Positions 51,866 through 64,000 of a DNA stretch of 64,000 bases are shown here, in pieces. Under the pieces are notes generated by a model that worked only from the letters and a program-made list of their open reading frames with translations, made no database searches and was not told the DNA's origin. Source of the stretch: Corella eumyota (Eukaryota > Chordata > Ascidiacea > Phlebobranchia > Corellidae); assembly GCA_963082875.1 (NCBI GenBank), contig OY720097.1, positions 11,664,501 to 11,728,500 on the forward strand, given 5' to 3'. Made by a program: the position numbers and the translations under genes. Positions within the stretch are counted from its first letter, which is position 1. Each line of letters starts with the position of its first letter.

Positions 51866-54270
51866 AATTGCCAAGCTTTTGGTCAGCGTATCCAAGAGTT
51901 TGGTATCAACAAGCAGAAGTTCAGTTTGAGTTAAGAAAAATAAATGTTGATCAGAAAAAATATTTGTATGTGGTTGCTGCCTTAAATAAAGATACTGCCT
52001 TTTGGGTCATTGATTTATTGGAAAACCCTGCAATGATAAGTATGAAGCACTCAAACAAAGATTGTGAGGAACATTTAGTCTTTCTGCAACATCTACCAGA
52101 AGATGTACGTTTAGTTCTTCCCGATGATTTCTTTACAAACATGCTTGCACTTGCGCAGCGTGTCGATGCTGTATGGATGGCAAGAAATGCTCCATTACCT
52201 TATGCCATTTCTCGAGTCAATCGGGCACAAACTAAGCAAAACCCAATAAGATTGGCGATTCCCTGTGTTTTTATTATTTTCGGTTTAGGAACAAGGCAAG
52301 AAAATGCGTTCCACCCTTTTTTTTCGGAAAACTAAATGGCCGGTTGCTGTCGGCGGCAGCAACTGGTAAACGAAACAATTTATTTTTTGTGCGTGACATC
52401 AAATCCAAAATTAGATTTCTCATCGACAAAGGTGCTAATGTAAACGTTGTTCCGCCAACCAGTTATGAGCGACGCACGAAAACAAAACAACAACGCCTTC
52501 TTTCCGCAAAAGGAGGCAAAATATGCATATACGGGACAAAAATTTGCTTACCTATTGGTATAATTTTTGGTATTCATTTTGGTAGCCAGCAAATCGCAGG
52601 TAAACCACTTTCAACACTTGAAAAATATTTTTGAAATTCTGTCACTACACAGCTTAATCGTCAACATAAATAAATGTCAATTTGGCAAATCAGAACTTAA
52701 CTTTTTAGGGCATTCGTTTAGCAAATCTGAAATAATTCCTCAACCATATAAAAGAAAAGGCTATTATGCAAATGGAGACCCCTAAAACTGTCACAGGACT
52801 ACAGGAATTTTCCGGAATGATATATTTTTATTTTCGATTTATTCCTGATGCCGTCCAAATAATGACGCTAATTTATATAAAAGTTTGTCAGAAAAGCCAA
52901 AGAAGTTAATTTGGAATAAGGACACGCAGTTCGCTTTTTCCAAGGCAAAATTATCACTTGCTTATTGTGCCATGCTACATCACCCCCCAAGCACATGCCA
53001 CAAAAGCCTTAACGGTTGACGCATCACAACAGGCGGTTATTGCCGTTTTGCAACAAGCAATTAATGGAAATTGGACACCCCTTGCTTTCTTCAGTAAATA
53101 TTTACGACCTGCCGAAATGAAATATAGTACATTTGACCGGGAACTGCTAGCCATGTATTTAGCTGTTTGCCCTTTCCGTTATTTTCTCCAAGGTAGAGTT
53201 TTTATCATCTATACAGATCACAAACCCCTTACTTCGCTTTTTCTAAAGTCACTGATTCTTGGTTTAATCACCAACAACGACACCTGTCAACTATATCCGA
53301 ATATACGACTGACATTTAGCATATTAGTGAAAAAAAATTACGTCGCAGCGGTTTGTCACGGACTAACATTTCCTGCATTAAAAATAACGTAATTGATCTC
53401 GATTTTGAGATGTTTGTCGCAGAGAAACTTGTATCGGAATTACAAGCATATCGTGGCACGGAAACTAATCTGAAAATTGGTGATGTAAATAAGAGCATCA
53501 AGGGCGCAACGATATTGTGTGATGTCTCAACTGGTAAGCCCCGTACCATTGTTTCTTTCTCATAAAGAAAGAAAATATTTCATTCTTTGTACGACTTATT
53601 ACATCCTTTAATCCGAACTACCCGCAAGTTAATTGCATCAACATTTGTTTGGTCGGGTCTCAACAAGAATGTTGGCACATGGGCAAGACAATGTTTTTCT
53701 TGTCAGAAATCAAAAGTTCAACGGCATGTGCAAATTACCTTATCTAGATGTCCAGACGTATTGACTTGGCACTTTTTCCCCCATCAGAAAGTTACACGTA
53801 TTTGCTAACCATTGTCGATCGTTTTACAAGATGGCCAGAAACAATCTTAATAAAGAGTTCAACGATAGATCCATATGCGAAAGTTTTTTATACAATTGGA
53901 TACCGCCATTTGGTGTTCCTTTAAATATGTCGTCTGATCGAGGATCGCAACTTACCTCTAGTGCCTGAAGATCTATAAACGCTTTACTTGGCCTTTAGTT
54001 ACATGTCCTTTTAGGCCATAATCTAATGATTTGGTTAATGGCGCGGTTAAATGGACCTAACTGGACGAATCAACTACCGTGGGTGCTTTTAGGTAAAGAA
54101 AATTTAAAGGTGTCGTCGGCGGAGCTAGTATACGGCACCCCAATTACCGTGTCAGGGGATTTTATTTCACATGACCCGGACGAAACAAACAGCGAACAAA
54201 ATTTGAAGCAAATTTGCAAAAAAAACAGTCAGTTTATGCCACAACACATGTCTCGCCACGCAACTTAAAC
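51866..54270 (+). mobile_element. Ty3/Gypsy-type LTR retrotransposon fossil (broken)
   Basis: Recognisable parts in the usual Ty3/Gypsy order: a gag N-terminal region of the kind common in invertebrate Gypsy elements (about 51870-52250), a protease-like segment (about 52380-52540), the end of a reverse transcriptase (about 52580-52860), RNase H (about 52980-53280) and integrase parts with the zinc-finger region (about 53400-54200). The RT-RNase H-integrase order separates it from Copia. It is broken, with on the order of ten interruptions and internal losses, and no terminal repeats are visible. It is old and inactive. Confidence 0.85.
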
Positions 54271-55115
54271 TACATATGTCCCTCAAACTTTTCAAACTTG
54301 TAAATATGTTTTCATACGAAAACATGTGTAGCGTAATCTTTAAATGACCTACAAAGCGCAGTATATGTGTGTACGCATGTTGTTTTGCCTTTTTCCTATG
54401 ACTTTAACGTCCGCTGTTTATCTTATCTTTCATTCATTCCTTATTTCACCGTTAAACAAAAAATACGCTTTCTCACTTCTATTTAACTGCTACAAAACAC
54501 AGAATCAAAAATTATTCGATTTCAAAATTCGTATTAGTAAGAATAAAAATAATAAAAATACTGAAAATAACAATATGTTTCGAAATGTAAGATTTCAAAC
54601 CATAATTAAATAAGTAATCTATTTAGACCCTAGCTTTAGACTTTTTGTGCCGGCAGTAACTAAGCTATAGGTTAGATAAGCTTACGAAATCTTCAAACGA
54701 ACTTGAAAAGTTTAATTGACCATCAAATTAATAAAACTTTGTAGCTAGTTAATTTTATCATTTATAAGTCAAAGATATTTGTGCTAGTATTAAAAATCAT
54801 TAAAGTTATGCTTGTATTATTGAGTTTACAAAGTAAACTTTATTATGGTTTCCACCATGATTTTATCGTAATATATATCGTAATATATTTTTAAATTTAA
54901 TAACAAGACCTAATCGCTTCTTTTTAAAAATCTTTCTGAATAATTGTACGTATGTTGTTATGCAGATGATTTATTATTACATTATATAGTTAACATTTGT
55001 CGCAACTTTAAACTAAAAACTCTTTAAGTTAAAATGATGTTTTAAAAGTATGTTGCAATAATAAACAAGATAAAAATGGCAAAATCAGATCGTGTTCAAA
55101 GCTGGGCGTCGTCTG
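54271..55115. other. AT-rich spacer
   Basis: Lies between the retrotransposon fossil and the 3' end of the sushi gene. No supported gene. The part nearest 55115 is presumably the 3' UTR of the minus-strand sushi gene. Confidence 0.45.
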
Positions 55116-58100
55116 TTATGTTGCAACAGGTTTAAAAACATTTCTGGCTCTAAAAATAAAATTTGATAAATTATAAAATGACGTAACATAAAATTAAAAA
55201 GAAAATTATATAATTATATTTAAATATTTTTTTTAGATGTAAAGGTATTGCTTACGTAGTAATAGTAATCTACACAACAGTTGTTTTCGTAGTGGCAATC
55301 ATAATGGCATTGACATTCTCGGCTAGGGTCAAATTTCTTCTGATTGCAAACATTTTTACATGTGTTCGCTGGAACATCTGAGTTCACGCATTTAGGAATA
55401 TAGCCTGACCAGCTTCCATATCTGCATCTTAACTCGTCATCTCCTTTAATAGTATAGCCTTCATTGCACCTAACAGTTACAGTATTGCCATCAACGTACC
55501 GACGTTGCTTTGGATCAAAATACCCGTAAGTTGGTGGAGAAATTCGTGGACATGCTCCTTTAAATGTAAATGCAAAACGTTTTAAATCACCTAACATTTG
55601 AAAATTATTAATTTTTAAAAGGAGTGAAAATAAAATAATTTTTGCAAACTTACTTAAGCATTTTGGTGGGTCTGCATCCCATTCGCCACCTTCCAAACAC
55701 GTGATTTTATTAGGTCCTACAATTCCGTAGCTACTGTAGCAGTAAAATCGAATATAACTACCAACTGCATAATACTCTCGTCTAGGAAAAAGTACTCCAT
55801 ATGTTGGCTTATCAACCGGCTTACAGGCTATAATTTCTATTTTAAATAATAATAGATTAAAGATTAGGAGACACTTTTGCATTTCAGTAAAACAATTAAT
55901 AAAAATTGTAGATAAAAGTATTTTTTATAAAAGTATTAAAAAAGCTTATTCTACTTTTAATCTGTAAATTATTTACCTAAATATTGGATAAAATAAATAA
56001 ATTCGATAATAATATTTAAGATATTTTAAGCCTAAAGTTAGTGAATATGTTAATATATTTAATTTAAAAGATTTTATTAGTGATTTTTTTATATAGAAAA
56101 TAAATTAAGTTTTTAATGTCTTAAATCGCCAGATAATTAGATATACTTACTCTTGCAAGTTGGTGGGGCAGGAGAAAATTCTCCGTTGTCCTGACAAGTT
56201 AACTTTTCTGTACCAACAAGTTTAAATCCTGAGTCACATCTAAACCAAACCGATTCACCAACTTCATACATCTCTTGGGGATCTACTACTTCGCCATTTT
56301 CAGGATCATTTGGTGTATCACACATCGTGGCTATAAAATAGGAAAATCAAATTATTTGATGTATTTAGATATTTTTTTTAAATTTATTGTTGTTGTATTT
56401 ACGTTTGCAAGTGGGTGCATCATTGTTAAAGTCTCCATTGTTTTGGCAAACAGTCATATCGTCTCCGACCAAGAAGTATCCATCATCACATTCAAATTCA
56501 ACTACGTCACCTACTCTATATGGCCCCGTTGCTGGAGTTACTTGACCATTAGCAAGGTCAAATTCCTCAGTGCACATAACAGCTGAAAAATATTTAATTT
56601 GCATTAAAATATATAAAAACTATTCTTTGATTCTAAGAGTTAAAATGAGTAGTTAATTATTTACGTTCGCAAGTGGGTGCATCATTGTTAAAGTCTCCAT
56701 TGTTTTGGCAAACAGTCATTTCGTCTCCGACCAAGAAGTACTCATCATCACATTCAAATTGAACTACGTCACCTACTCTATATGGCCCCGTTGCTGGAGT
56801 TACTTGACCATTAGCAAGGTCAAATTCCTCAGTGCACATAACAGCTGAAAAATATTTAATTTGCATTAAAATATATAAAAACTATTCTTTGATTCTAAAA
56901 GTTAAAATGAGTAGTTAATTATTTACGTTCGCAAGTGGGTGCATCATTGTTAAAGTCTCCATTGTTTTGGCAAACAGTCATTTCGTCTCCGACCAAGAAG
57001 TACTCATCATCACATTCAAATTGAACTACGTCACCTACTCTATATGGCCCCGTTGCTGGAGTTACTTGACCATTAGCAAGGTCAAATTCCTCAGTGCACA
57101 TAACAGCTGAAAAATATTTAATTTGGATTAAAATACATAAAAACTATTCTTTGATTCTAAGAGTTAAAATGAGTAGTTAATTATTTACGTTCGCAAGTGG
57201 GTGCATCATTGTTAAAGTCTCCATTGTTTTGGCAAACAGTCATTTCGTCTCCGACCAAGAAGTACTCATCATCACATTCAAATTGAACTACGTCACCTAC
57301 TCTATATGGCCCCGTTGCTGGAGTTACTTGACCATTAGCAAGGTCAAATTCCTCAGTGCACATAACAGCTGAAAAATATTTAATTTGCATTAAAATACAT
57401 AAAAACTATTCTTTGATTCTAAGAGTTAAAATGAGTAGTTAATTATTTACGTTCGCAAGTGGGTGCATCATTGTTAAAGTCTCCATTGTTTTGGCAAACA
57501 GTCATTTCGTCTCCGACCAAGAAGTACTCATCATCACATTCAAATTGAACTACGTCACCTACTCGATATGGCCCCGTTGCTGGAGTTACTTGACCATTAG
57601 CAAGGTCAAATTTCTCAGTGCACATAACAGCTGAAAAATATTTAATTTGCATTAAAATACATAAAAACTATTCTTTGATTCTAAGAGTTAAAATGAGTAG
57701 TTAATTATTTACGTTCGCATGTGGGTGCATCATTGTTAAAGTCTCCATTGTTTTGGCAAACAGTCATTTCGTCTCCGACCAAGAAGTACTCATCATCACA
57801 TTCAAATTGAACTACGTCACCTACTCTATATGGCCCCGTTGCTGGAGTTACTTGACCATTAGCAAGGTCAAATTCCTCAGTGCACATAACAGCTGAAAAA
57901 TATTTAATTTGCATTAAAATACATAAAAACTATTCTTTGATTCTAAGAGTTAAAATGAGTAGTTAATTATTTACGTTCGCAAGTGGGTGCATCATTGTTA
58001 AAGTCTCCATTGTTTTGGCAAACAGTCATTTCGTCTCCGACCAAGAAGTACTCATCATCACATTCAAATTGAACTACGTCACCTACTCTATATGGCCCCG

Positions 58101-61100
58101 TTGCTGGAGTTACTTGACCATTAGCAAGGTCAAATTCCTCAGTGCACATAACAGCTGAAAAATATTTAATTTGCATTAAAATATATAAAAACTATTCTTT
58201 GATTCTAAGAGTTAAAATGAGTAGTTAATTATTTACGTTCGCAAGTGGGTGCATCATTGTTAAAGTCTCCATTGTTTTGGCAAACAGTCATATCGTCTCC
58301 GACCAAGAAGTACCCATCATCACATTCAAATTCAACTACGTTACCTACTCTATATGGCCCCGTTGCTGGAGTTACTTGACCATTAGCAAGGTCAAATTCC
58401 TCAGTGCACATAACAGCTGAAAAATATTTAATTTGCATTAAAATACATAAAAACTATTCTTTGATTCTAAGAGTTAAAATGAGTAGTTAATTATTTACGT
58501 TCGCAAGTGGGTGCATCATTGTTAAAGTCTCCATTGTTTTGGCAAACAGTCATTTCGTCTCCGACCAAGAAGTACTCATCATCACATTCAAATTGAACTA
58601 CGTCACCTACTCTATATGGCCCCGTTGCTGGAGTTACTTGACCATTAGCAAGGTCAAATTCCTCAGTGCACATAACAGCTGAAAAATATTTAATTTGCAT
58701 TAAAATACATAAAAACTATTCTTTGATTCTAAGAGTTAAAATGAGTAGTTAATTATTTACGTTCGCAAGTGGGTGCATCATTGTTAAAGTCTCCATTGTT
58801 TTGGCAAACAGTCATATCGTCTCCGACCAAGAAGTACCCATCATCACATTCAAATTCAACTACGTTACCTACTCTATATGGCCCCGTTGCTGGAGTTACT
58901 TGACCATTACCAAGGTCAAATTCCTCAGTGCACATAACAGCTGGAGAATATTGAAATTGCATCAAAAAACAAAAAAACTATTTTTTGATTTTAAGAGATA
59001 AAATGAGTAGTTAATTATTTACGTTCGCAAGTGGGTGCATCATTGTTAAAGTCTCCATTGTTTTGGCAAACAGTCATATCGTCTCCGACCAAGAAGTATC
59101 CATCATCACATTCAAATTCAACTACGTCACCTACTGTATATGGCCCCGTTGCTGGAGTTACTTGACCATTAGCAAGGTCAAATTCCTCAGTGCACATAAC
59201 AGCTGAAAAATATTTAATTTGCATTAAAATATATAAAAACTATTCTTTGATTCTAAGAGTTAAAATGAGTAGTTAATTATTTACGTTCGCAAGTGGGTGC
59301 ATCATTGTTAAAGTCTCCATTGTTTTGGCAAACAGTCATTTCGTCTCCGACCAAGAAGTACTCATCATCACATTCAAATTGAACTACGTCACCTACTCTA
59401 TATGGCCCCGTTGCTGGAGTTACTTGACCATTAGCAAGGTCAAATTCCTCAGTGCACATAACAGCTGAAAAATATTTAATTTGGATTAAAATACATAAAA
59501 ACTATTCTTTGATTCTAAGAGTTAAACTGAGTAGTTAATTATTTACGTTCGCAAGTGGGTGCATCATTGTTAAAGTCTCCATTGTTTTGGCAAACAGTCA
59601 TTTCGTCTCCGACCAAGAAGTACTCATCATCACATTCAAATTGAACTACGTCACCTACTCTATATGGCCCCGTTGCTGGAGTTACTTGACCATTAGCAAG
59701 GTCAAATTCCTCAGTGCACATAACAGCTGAAAAATATTTAATTTGGATTAAAATACATAAAAACTATTCTTTGATTCTAAGAGTTAAAATGAGTAGTTAA
59801 TTATTTACGTTCGCAAGTGGGTGCATCATTGTTAAAGTCTCCATTGTTTTGGCAAACAGTCATTTCGTCTCCGACCAAGAAGTACTCATCATCACATTCA
59901 AATTGAACTACGTCACCTACTCTATATGGCCCCGTTGCTGGAGTTACTTGACCATTAGCAAGGTCAAATTCCTCAGTGCACATAACAGCTGAAAAATATT
60001 TAATTTGCATTAAAATACATAAAAACTATTCTTTGATTCTAAGAGTTAAAATGAGTAGTTAATTATTTACGTTCGCAAGTGGGTGCATCATTGTTAAAGT
60101 CTCCATTGTTTTGGCAAACAGTCATTTCGTCTCCGACCAAGAAGTACTCATCATCACATTCAAATTGAACTACGTCACCTACTCTATATGGCCCCGTTGC
60201 TGGAGTTACTTGACCATTAGCAAGGTCAAATTCCTCAGTGCACATAACAGCTGAAAAATATTTAATTTGCATTAAAATACATAAAAACTATTCTTTGATT
60301 CTAAGAGTTAAAATGAGTAGTTAATTATTTACGTTCGCAAGTGGGTGCATCATTGTTAAAGTCTCCATTGTTTTGGCAAACAGTCATTTCGTCTCCGACC
60401 AAGAAGTACTCATCATCACATTCAAATTGAACTACGTCACCTACTCTATATGGCCCCGTTGCTGGAGTTACTTGACCATTAGCAAGGTCAAATTCCTCAG
60501 TGCACATAACAGCTGAAAAATATTTAATTTGCATTAAAATACATAAAAACTATTCTTTGATTCTAAGAGTTAAAATGAGTAGTTAATTATTTACGTTCGC
60601 AAGTGGGTGCATCATTGTTAAAGTCTCCATTGTTTTGGCAAACAGTCATTTCGTCTCCGACCAAGAAGTACTCATCATCACATTCAAATTGAACTACGTC
60701 ACCTACTCTATATGGCCCCGTTGCTGGAGTTACTTGACCATTAGCAAGGTCAAATTCCTCAGTGCACATAACAGCTGAAAAATATTTAATTTGGATTAAA
60801 ATACATAAAAACTATTCTTTGATTCTAAGAGTTAAAATGAGTAGTTAATTATTTACGTTCGCAAGTGGGTGCATCATTGTTAAAGTCTCCATTGTTTTGG
60901 CAAACAGTCATTTCGTCTCCGACCAAGAAGTACTCATCATCACATTCAAATTGAACTACGTCACCTACTCTATATGGCCCCGTTGCTGGAGTTACTTGAC
61001 CATTAGCAAGGTCAAATTCCTCAGTGCACATAACAGCTGAAAAATATTTAATTTGGATTAAAATACATAAAAACTATTCTTTGATTCTAAGAGTTAAAAT

Positions 61101-64000
61101 GAGTAGTTAATTATTTACGTTCGCAAGTGGGTGCATCATTGTTAAAGTCTCCATTGTTTTGGCAAACAGTCATTTCGTCTCCGACCAAGAAGTACTCATC
61201 ATCACATTCAAATTGAACTACGTCACCTACTCTATATGGCCCCGTTGCTGGAGTTACTTGACCATTAGCAAGGTCAAATTCCTCAGAGCACATAACAGCT
61301 GAAAAATATTTAATTTGCATTAAAATACATAAAAACTATTCTTTGATTCTAAGAGTTAAAATGAGTAGTTAATTATTTACGTTCGCAAGTGGGTGCATCA
61401 TTGTTAAAGTCTCCATTGTTTTGGCAAACAGTCATTTCGTCTCCGACCAAGAAGTACTCATCATCACATTCAAATTGAACTACGTCACCTACTCTATATG
61501 GCCCCGTTGCTGGAGTTACTTGACCATTAGCAAGGTCAAATTCCTCAGTGCACATAACAGCTGAAAAATATTTAATTTGCATTAAAATACATAAAAACTA
61601 TTCTTTGATTCTAAGAGTTAAAATGAGTAGTTAATTATTTACGTTCGCAAGTGGGTGCATCATTGTTAAAGTCTCCATTGTTTTGGCAAACAGTCATTTC
61701 GTCTCCGACCAAGAAGTACTCATCATCACATTCAAATTGAACTACGTCACCTACTCTATATGGCCCCGTTGCTGGAGTTACTTGACCATTAGCAAGGTCA
61801 AATTCCTCAGTGCACATAACAGCTGAAAAATATTTAATTTGGATTAAAATACATAAAAACTATTCTTTGATTCTAAGAGTTAAAATGAGTAGTTAATTAT
61901 TTACGTTCGCAAGTGGGTGCATCATTGTTAAAGTCTCCATTGTTTTGGCAAACAGTCATTTCGTCTCCGACCAAGAAGTACTCATCATCACATTCAAATT
62001 GAACTACGTCACCTACTCTATATGGCCCCGTTGCTGGAGTTACTTGACCATTAGCAAGGTCAAATTCCTCAGTGCACATAACAGCTGAAAAATATTTAAT
62101 TTGGATTAAAATACATAAAAACTATTCTTTGATTCTAAGAGTTAAAATGAGTAGTTAATTATTTACGTTCGCAAGTGGGTGCATCATTGTTAAAGTCTCC
62201 ATTGTTTTGGCAAACAGTCATTTCGTCTCCGACCAAGAAGTACTCATCATCACATTCAAATTGAACTACGTCACCTACTCTATATGGCCCCGTTGCTGGA
62301 GTTACTTGACCATTAGCAAGGTCAAATTCCTCAGTGCACATAACAGCTGAAAAATATTTAATTTGCATTAAAATACATAAAAACTATTCTTTGATTCTAA
62401 GAGTTAAAATGAGTAGTTAATTATTTACGTTCGCAAGTGGGTGCATCATTGTTAAAGTCTCCATTGTTTTGGCAAACAGTCATTTCGTCTCCGACCAAGA
62501 AGTACTCATCATCACATTCAAATTGAACTACGTCACCTACTCTATATGGCCCCGTTGCTGGAGTTACTTGACCATTAGCAAGGTCAAATTCCTCAGTGCA
62601 CATAACAGCTGAAAAATATTTAATTTGCATTAAAATACATAAAAACTATTCTTTGATTCTAAGAGTTAAAATGAGTAGTTAATTATTTACGTTCGCAAGT
62701 GGGTGCATCATTGTTAAAGTCTCCATTGTTTTGGCAAACAGTCATTTCGTCTCCGACCAAGAAGTACTCATCATCACATTCAAATTGAACTACGTCACCT
62801 ACTCTATATGGCCCCGTTGCTGGAGTTACTTGACCATTAGCAAGGTCAAATTCCTCAGTGCACATAACAGCTGAAAAATATTTAATTTGCATTAAAATAC
62901 ATAAAAACTATTCTTTGATTCTAAGAGTTAAAATGAGTAGTTAATTATTTACGTTCGCAAGTGGGTGCATCATTGTTAAAGTCTCCATTGTTTTGGCAAA
63001 CAGTCATTTCGTCTCCGACCAAGAAGTACTCATCATCACATTCAAATTGAACTACGTCACCTACTCTATATGGCCCCGTTGCTGGAGTTACTTGACCATT
63101 AGCAAGGTCAAATTCCTCAGTGCACATAACAGCTGAAAAATATTTAATTTGCATTAAAATACATAAAAACTATTCTTTGATTCTAAGAGTTAAAATGAGT
63201 AGTTAATTATTTACGTTCGCAAGTGGGTGCATCATTGTTAAAGTCTCCATTGTTTTGGCAAACAGTCATTTCGTCTCCGACTAAGAAGTACTCATCATCA
63301 CATTCAAATTGAACTACGTCACCTACTCTATATGGCCCCGTTGCTGGAGTTACTTGACCATTAGCAAGGTCAAATTCCTCAGTGCACATAACAGCTGAAA
63401 AATATTTAATTTGCATTAAAATATATAAACACTATTCTTTGATTCTAAGAGTTAAAATGAGTAGTTAATTATTTACGTTCGCAAGTGGGTGCATCATTGT
63501 TAAAGTCTCCATTGTTTTGGCAAACAGTCATATCGTCTCCGACCAAGAAGTACCCATCATCACATTCAAATTCAACTACGTTACCTACTCTATATGGCCC
63601 CGTTGCTGGAGTTACTTGACCATTAGCAAGGTCAAATTCCTCAGTGCACATAACAGCTGGAGAATATTGAAATTGCATCAAAAAACAAAAAAACTATTTT
63701 TTGATTTTAAGAGATAAAATGAGTAGTTAATTATTTACGTTCGCAAGTGGGTGCATCATTGTTAAAGTCTCCATTGTTTTGGCAAACAGTCATATCGTCT
63801 CCGACCAAGAAGTATCCATCATCACATTCAAATTCAACTACGTCACCTACTCTATATGGCCCCGTTGCTGGAGTTACTTGACCATTAGCAAGGTCAAATT
63901 CCTCAGTGCACATAACAGCTGAAAAATATTTAATTTGCATTAAAATACATAAAAACTATTCTTTGATTCTAAGAGTTAAAATGAGTAGTTAATTATTTAC
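55116..64000 (-). CDS. Sushi-repeat (CCP) protein with somatomedin-B-like C-terminus, 5' part outside window
   Basis: Minus strand, 3' part of the gene. From the right edge there are 28 exons of 180 bases at 63739-63918 and every 262 bases down to 56665-56844, one more at 56403-56582, then diverged sushi exons at 56151-56330 and 55654-55827. Exon 55256-55557 carries a last sushi module plus a somatomedin-B-like region (CKNVC, CQCHYDC, NNCCVDY). All sushi exons are phase 1-1, so any number can be joined in frame. The four sushi Cys are kept in each; the usual Trp before the fourth Cys is Phe in the array copies (NNGDFNNDAPTC) but present in the last two modules. The gene may end at a stop at 55220, or splice from the GTAAGC donor at 55255 to a candidate last exon at 55116-55151. 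It is a secreted or cell-surface adhesive/complement-like protein; the ligand is unknown. Confidence 0.88.
56403..64000 (-). repeat. 262-base exon-intron tandem array, 29 units or more
   Basis: Each unit is one 180-base sushi exon plus one 82-base intron. The step is exactly 262 bases from 56657 to 63731 without a single length change, and most units differ by only a few bases, introns included. Two protein types occur: the common one (VVQFECDDEYFLVGDEM) and a rarer one (VVEFECDDGYFLVGDDM, at 56403, 58237, 58761, 59023, 63477 and 63739). A further unit begins at the right edge. Identity of introns as well as exons shows whole-unit DNA amplification rather than selection on protein alone. Confidence 0.98.

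Noticed and set aside
58801-59001. Plus-strand open frames within the sushi array
   Set aside because: Opposite-strand shadows of the sushi exon that recur only in units with the rarer variant; no domain, no start context.
56403-64000. CRISPR-like direct repeat array
   Set aside because: The 262-base period consists of coding exons and introns with splice sites in a eukaryotic gene; there are no unique spacers.

Overview
The window is AT-rich eukaryotic DNA with short, intron-rich, tightly packed genes. It reads as a compact invertebrate genome and most resembles a tunicate (ascidian). Support for this is the vertebrate-like gene set (INF2 formin, CEP290-like protein, RIP-type kinases, sushi/somatomedin-B proteins) combined with introns often under 100 bases and a tRNA-derived SINE scattered in introns. 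The species assignment is inference, because no marker gene is present.

Layout: 1-2028 (+) is the 3' part of a single-pass LRR-Ig membrane protein. 2760-13057 (+) is a gene of about 40 exons for a coiled-coil protein whose last exon matches the CEP290 C-terminus. 14150-24567 (+) holds three tandem copies of an unusual gene: a RIP/IRAK-like kinase joined by a short linker to a TPR-like helical domain. The middle copy has a stop codon inside the catalytic-loop motif. A segmental duplication of more than 4 kb links copies 1 and 2 and carried along a shortened copy of the CEP290-like last exon. 24568-30007 shows no gene. 30008-41743 (+) is a nearly complete INF2-type formin with a 16-unit FH1 minisatellite, a GC-AG intron and two mutually exclusive, phase-compatible last exons. 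42066-42563 is a long inverted-repeat (foldback) element. 42994-45057 (+) is RPL9 with a TOP-like 5' noncoding exon and two nearly identical box C/D snoRNAs in successive introns.

45058-51865 is gene-poor and built from layered tandem repeats, SINE copies and a tRNA-like remnant. 51866-54270 is a broken Ty3/Gypsy retrotransposon fossil. 55116-64000 (-) is the 3' part of a secreted-type gene: at least 29 almost identical 180-base sushi (CCP) exons, each with an 82-base intron on a strict 262-base period, then three diverged sushi modules and a somatomedin-B-like end. The array runs off the right edge.

The most interesting regions are the kinase-TPR trio, which is mosaic in a way that suggests gene conversion, and the homogenised sushi-exon array with higher-order structure. 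Both look like fast-evolving, possibly immune or recognition, gene families; that role is inference.
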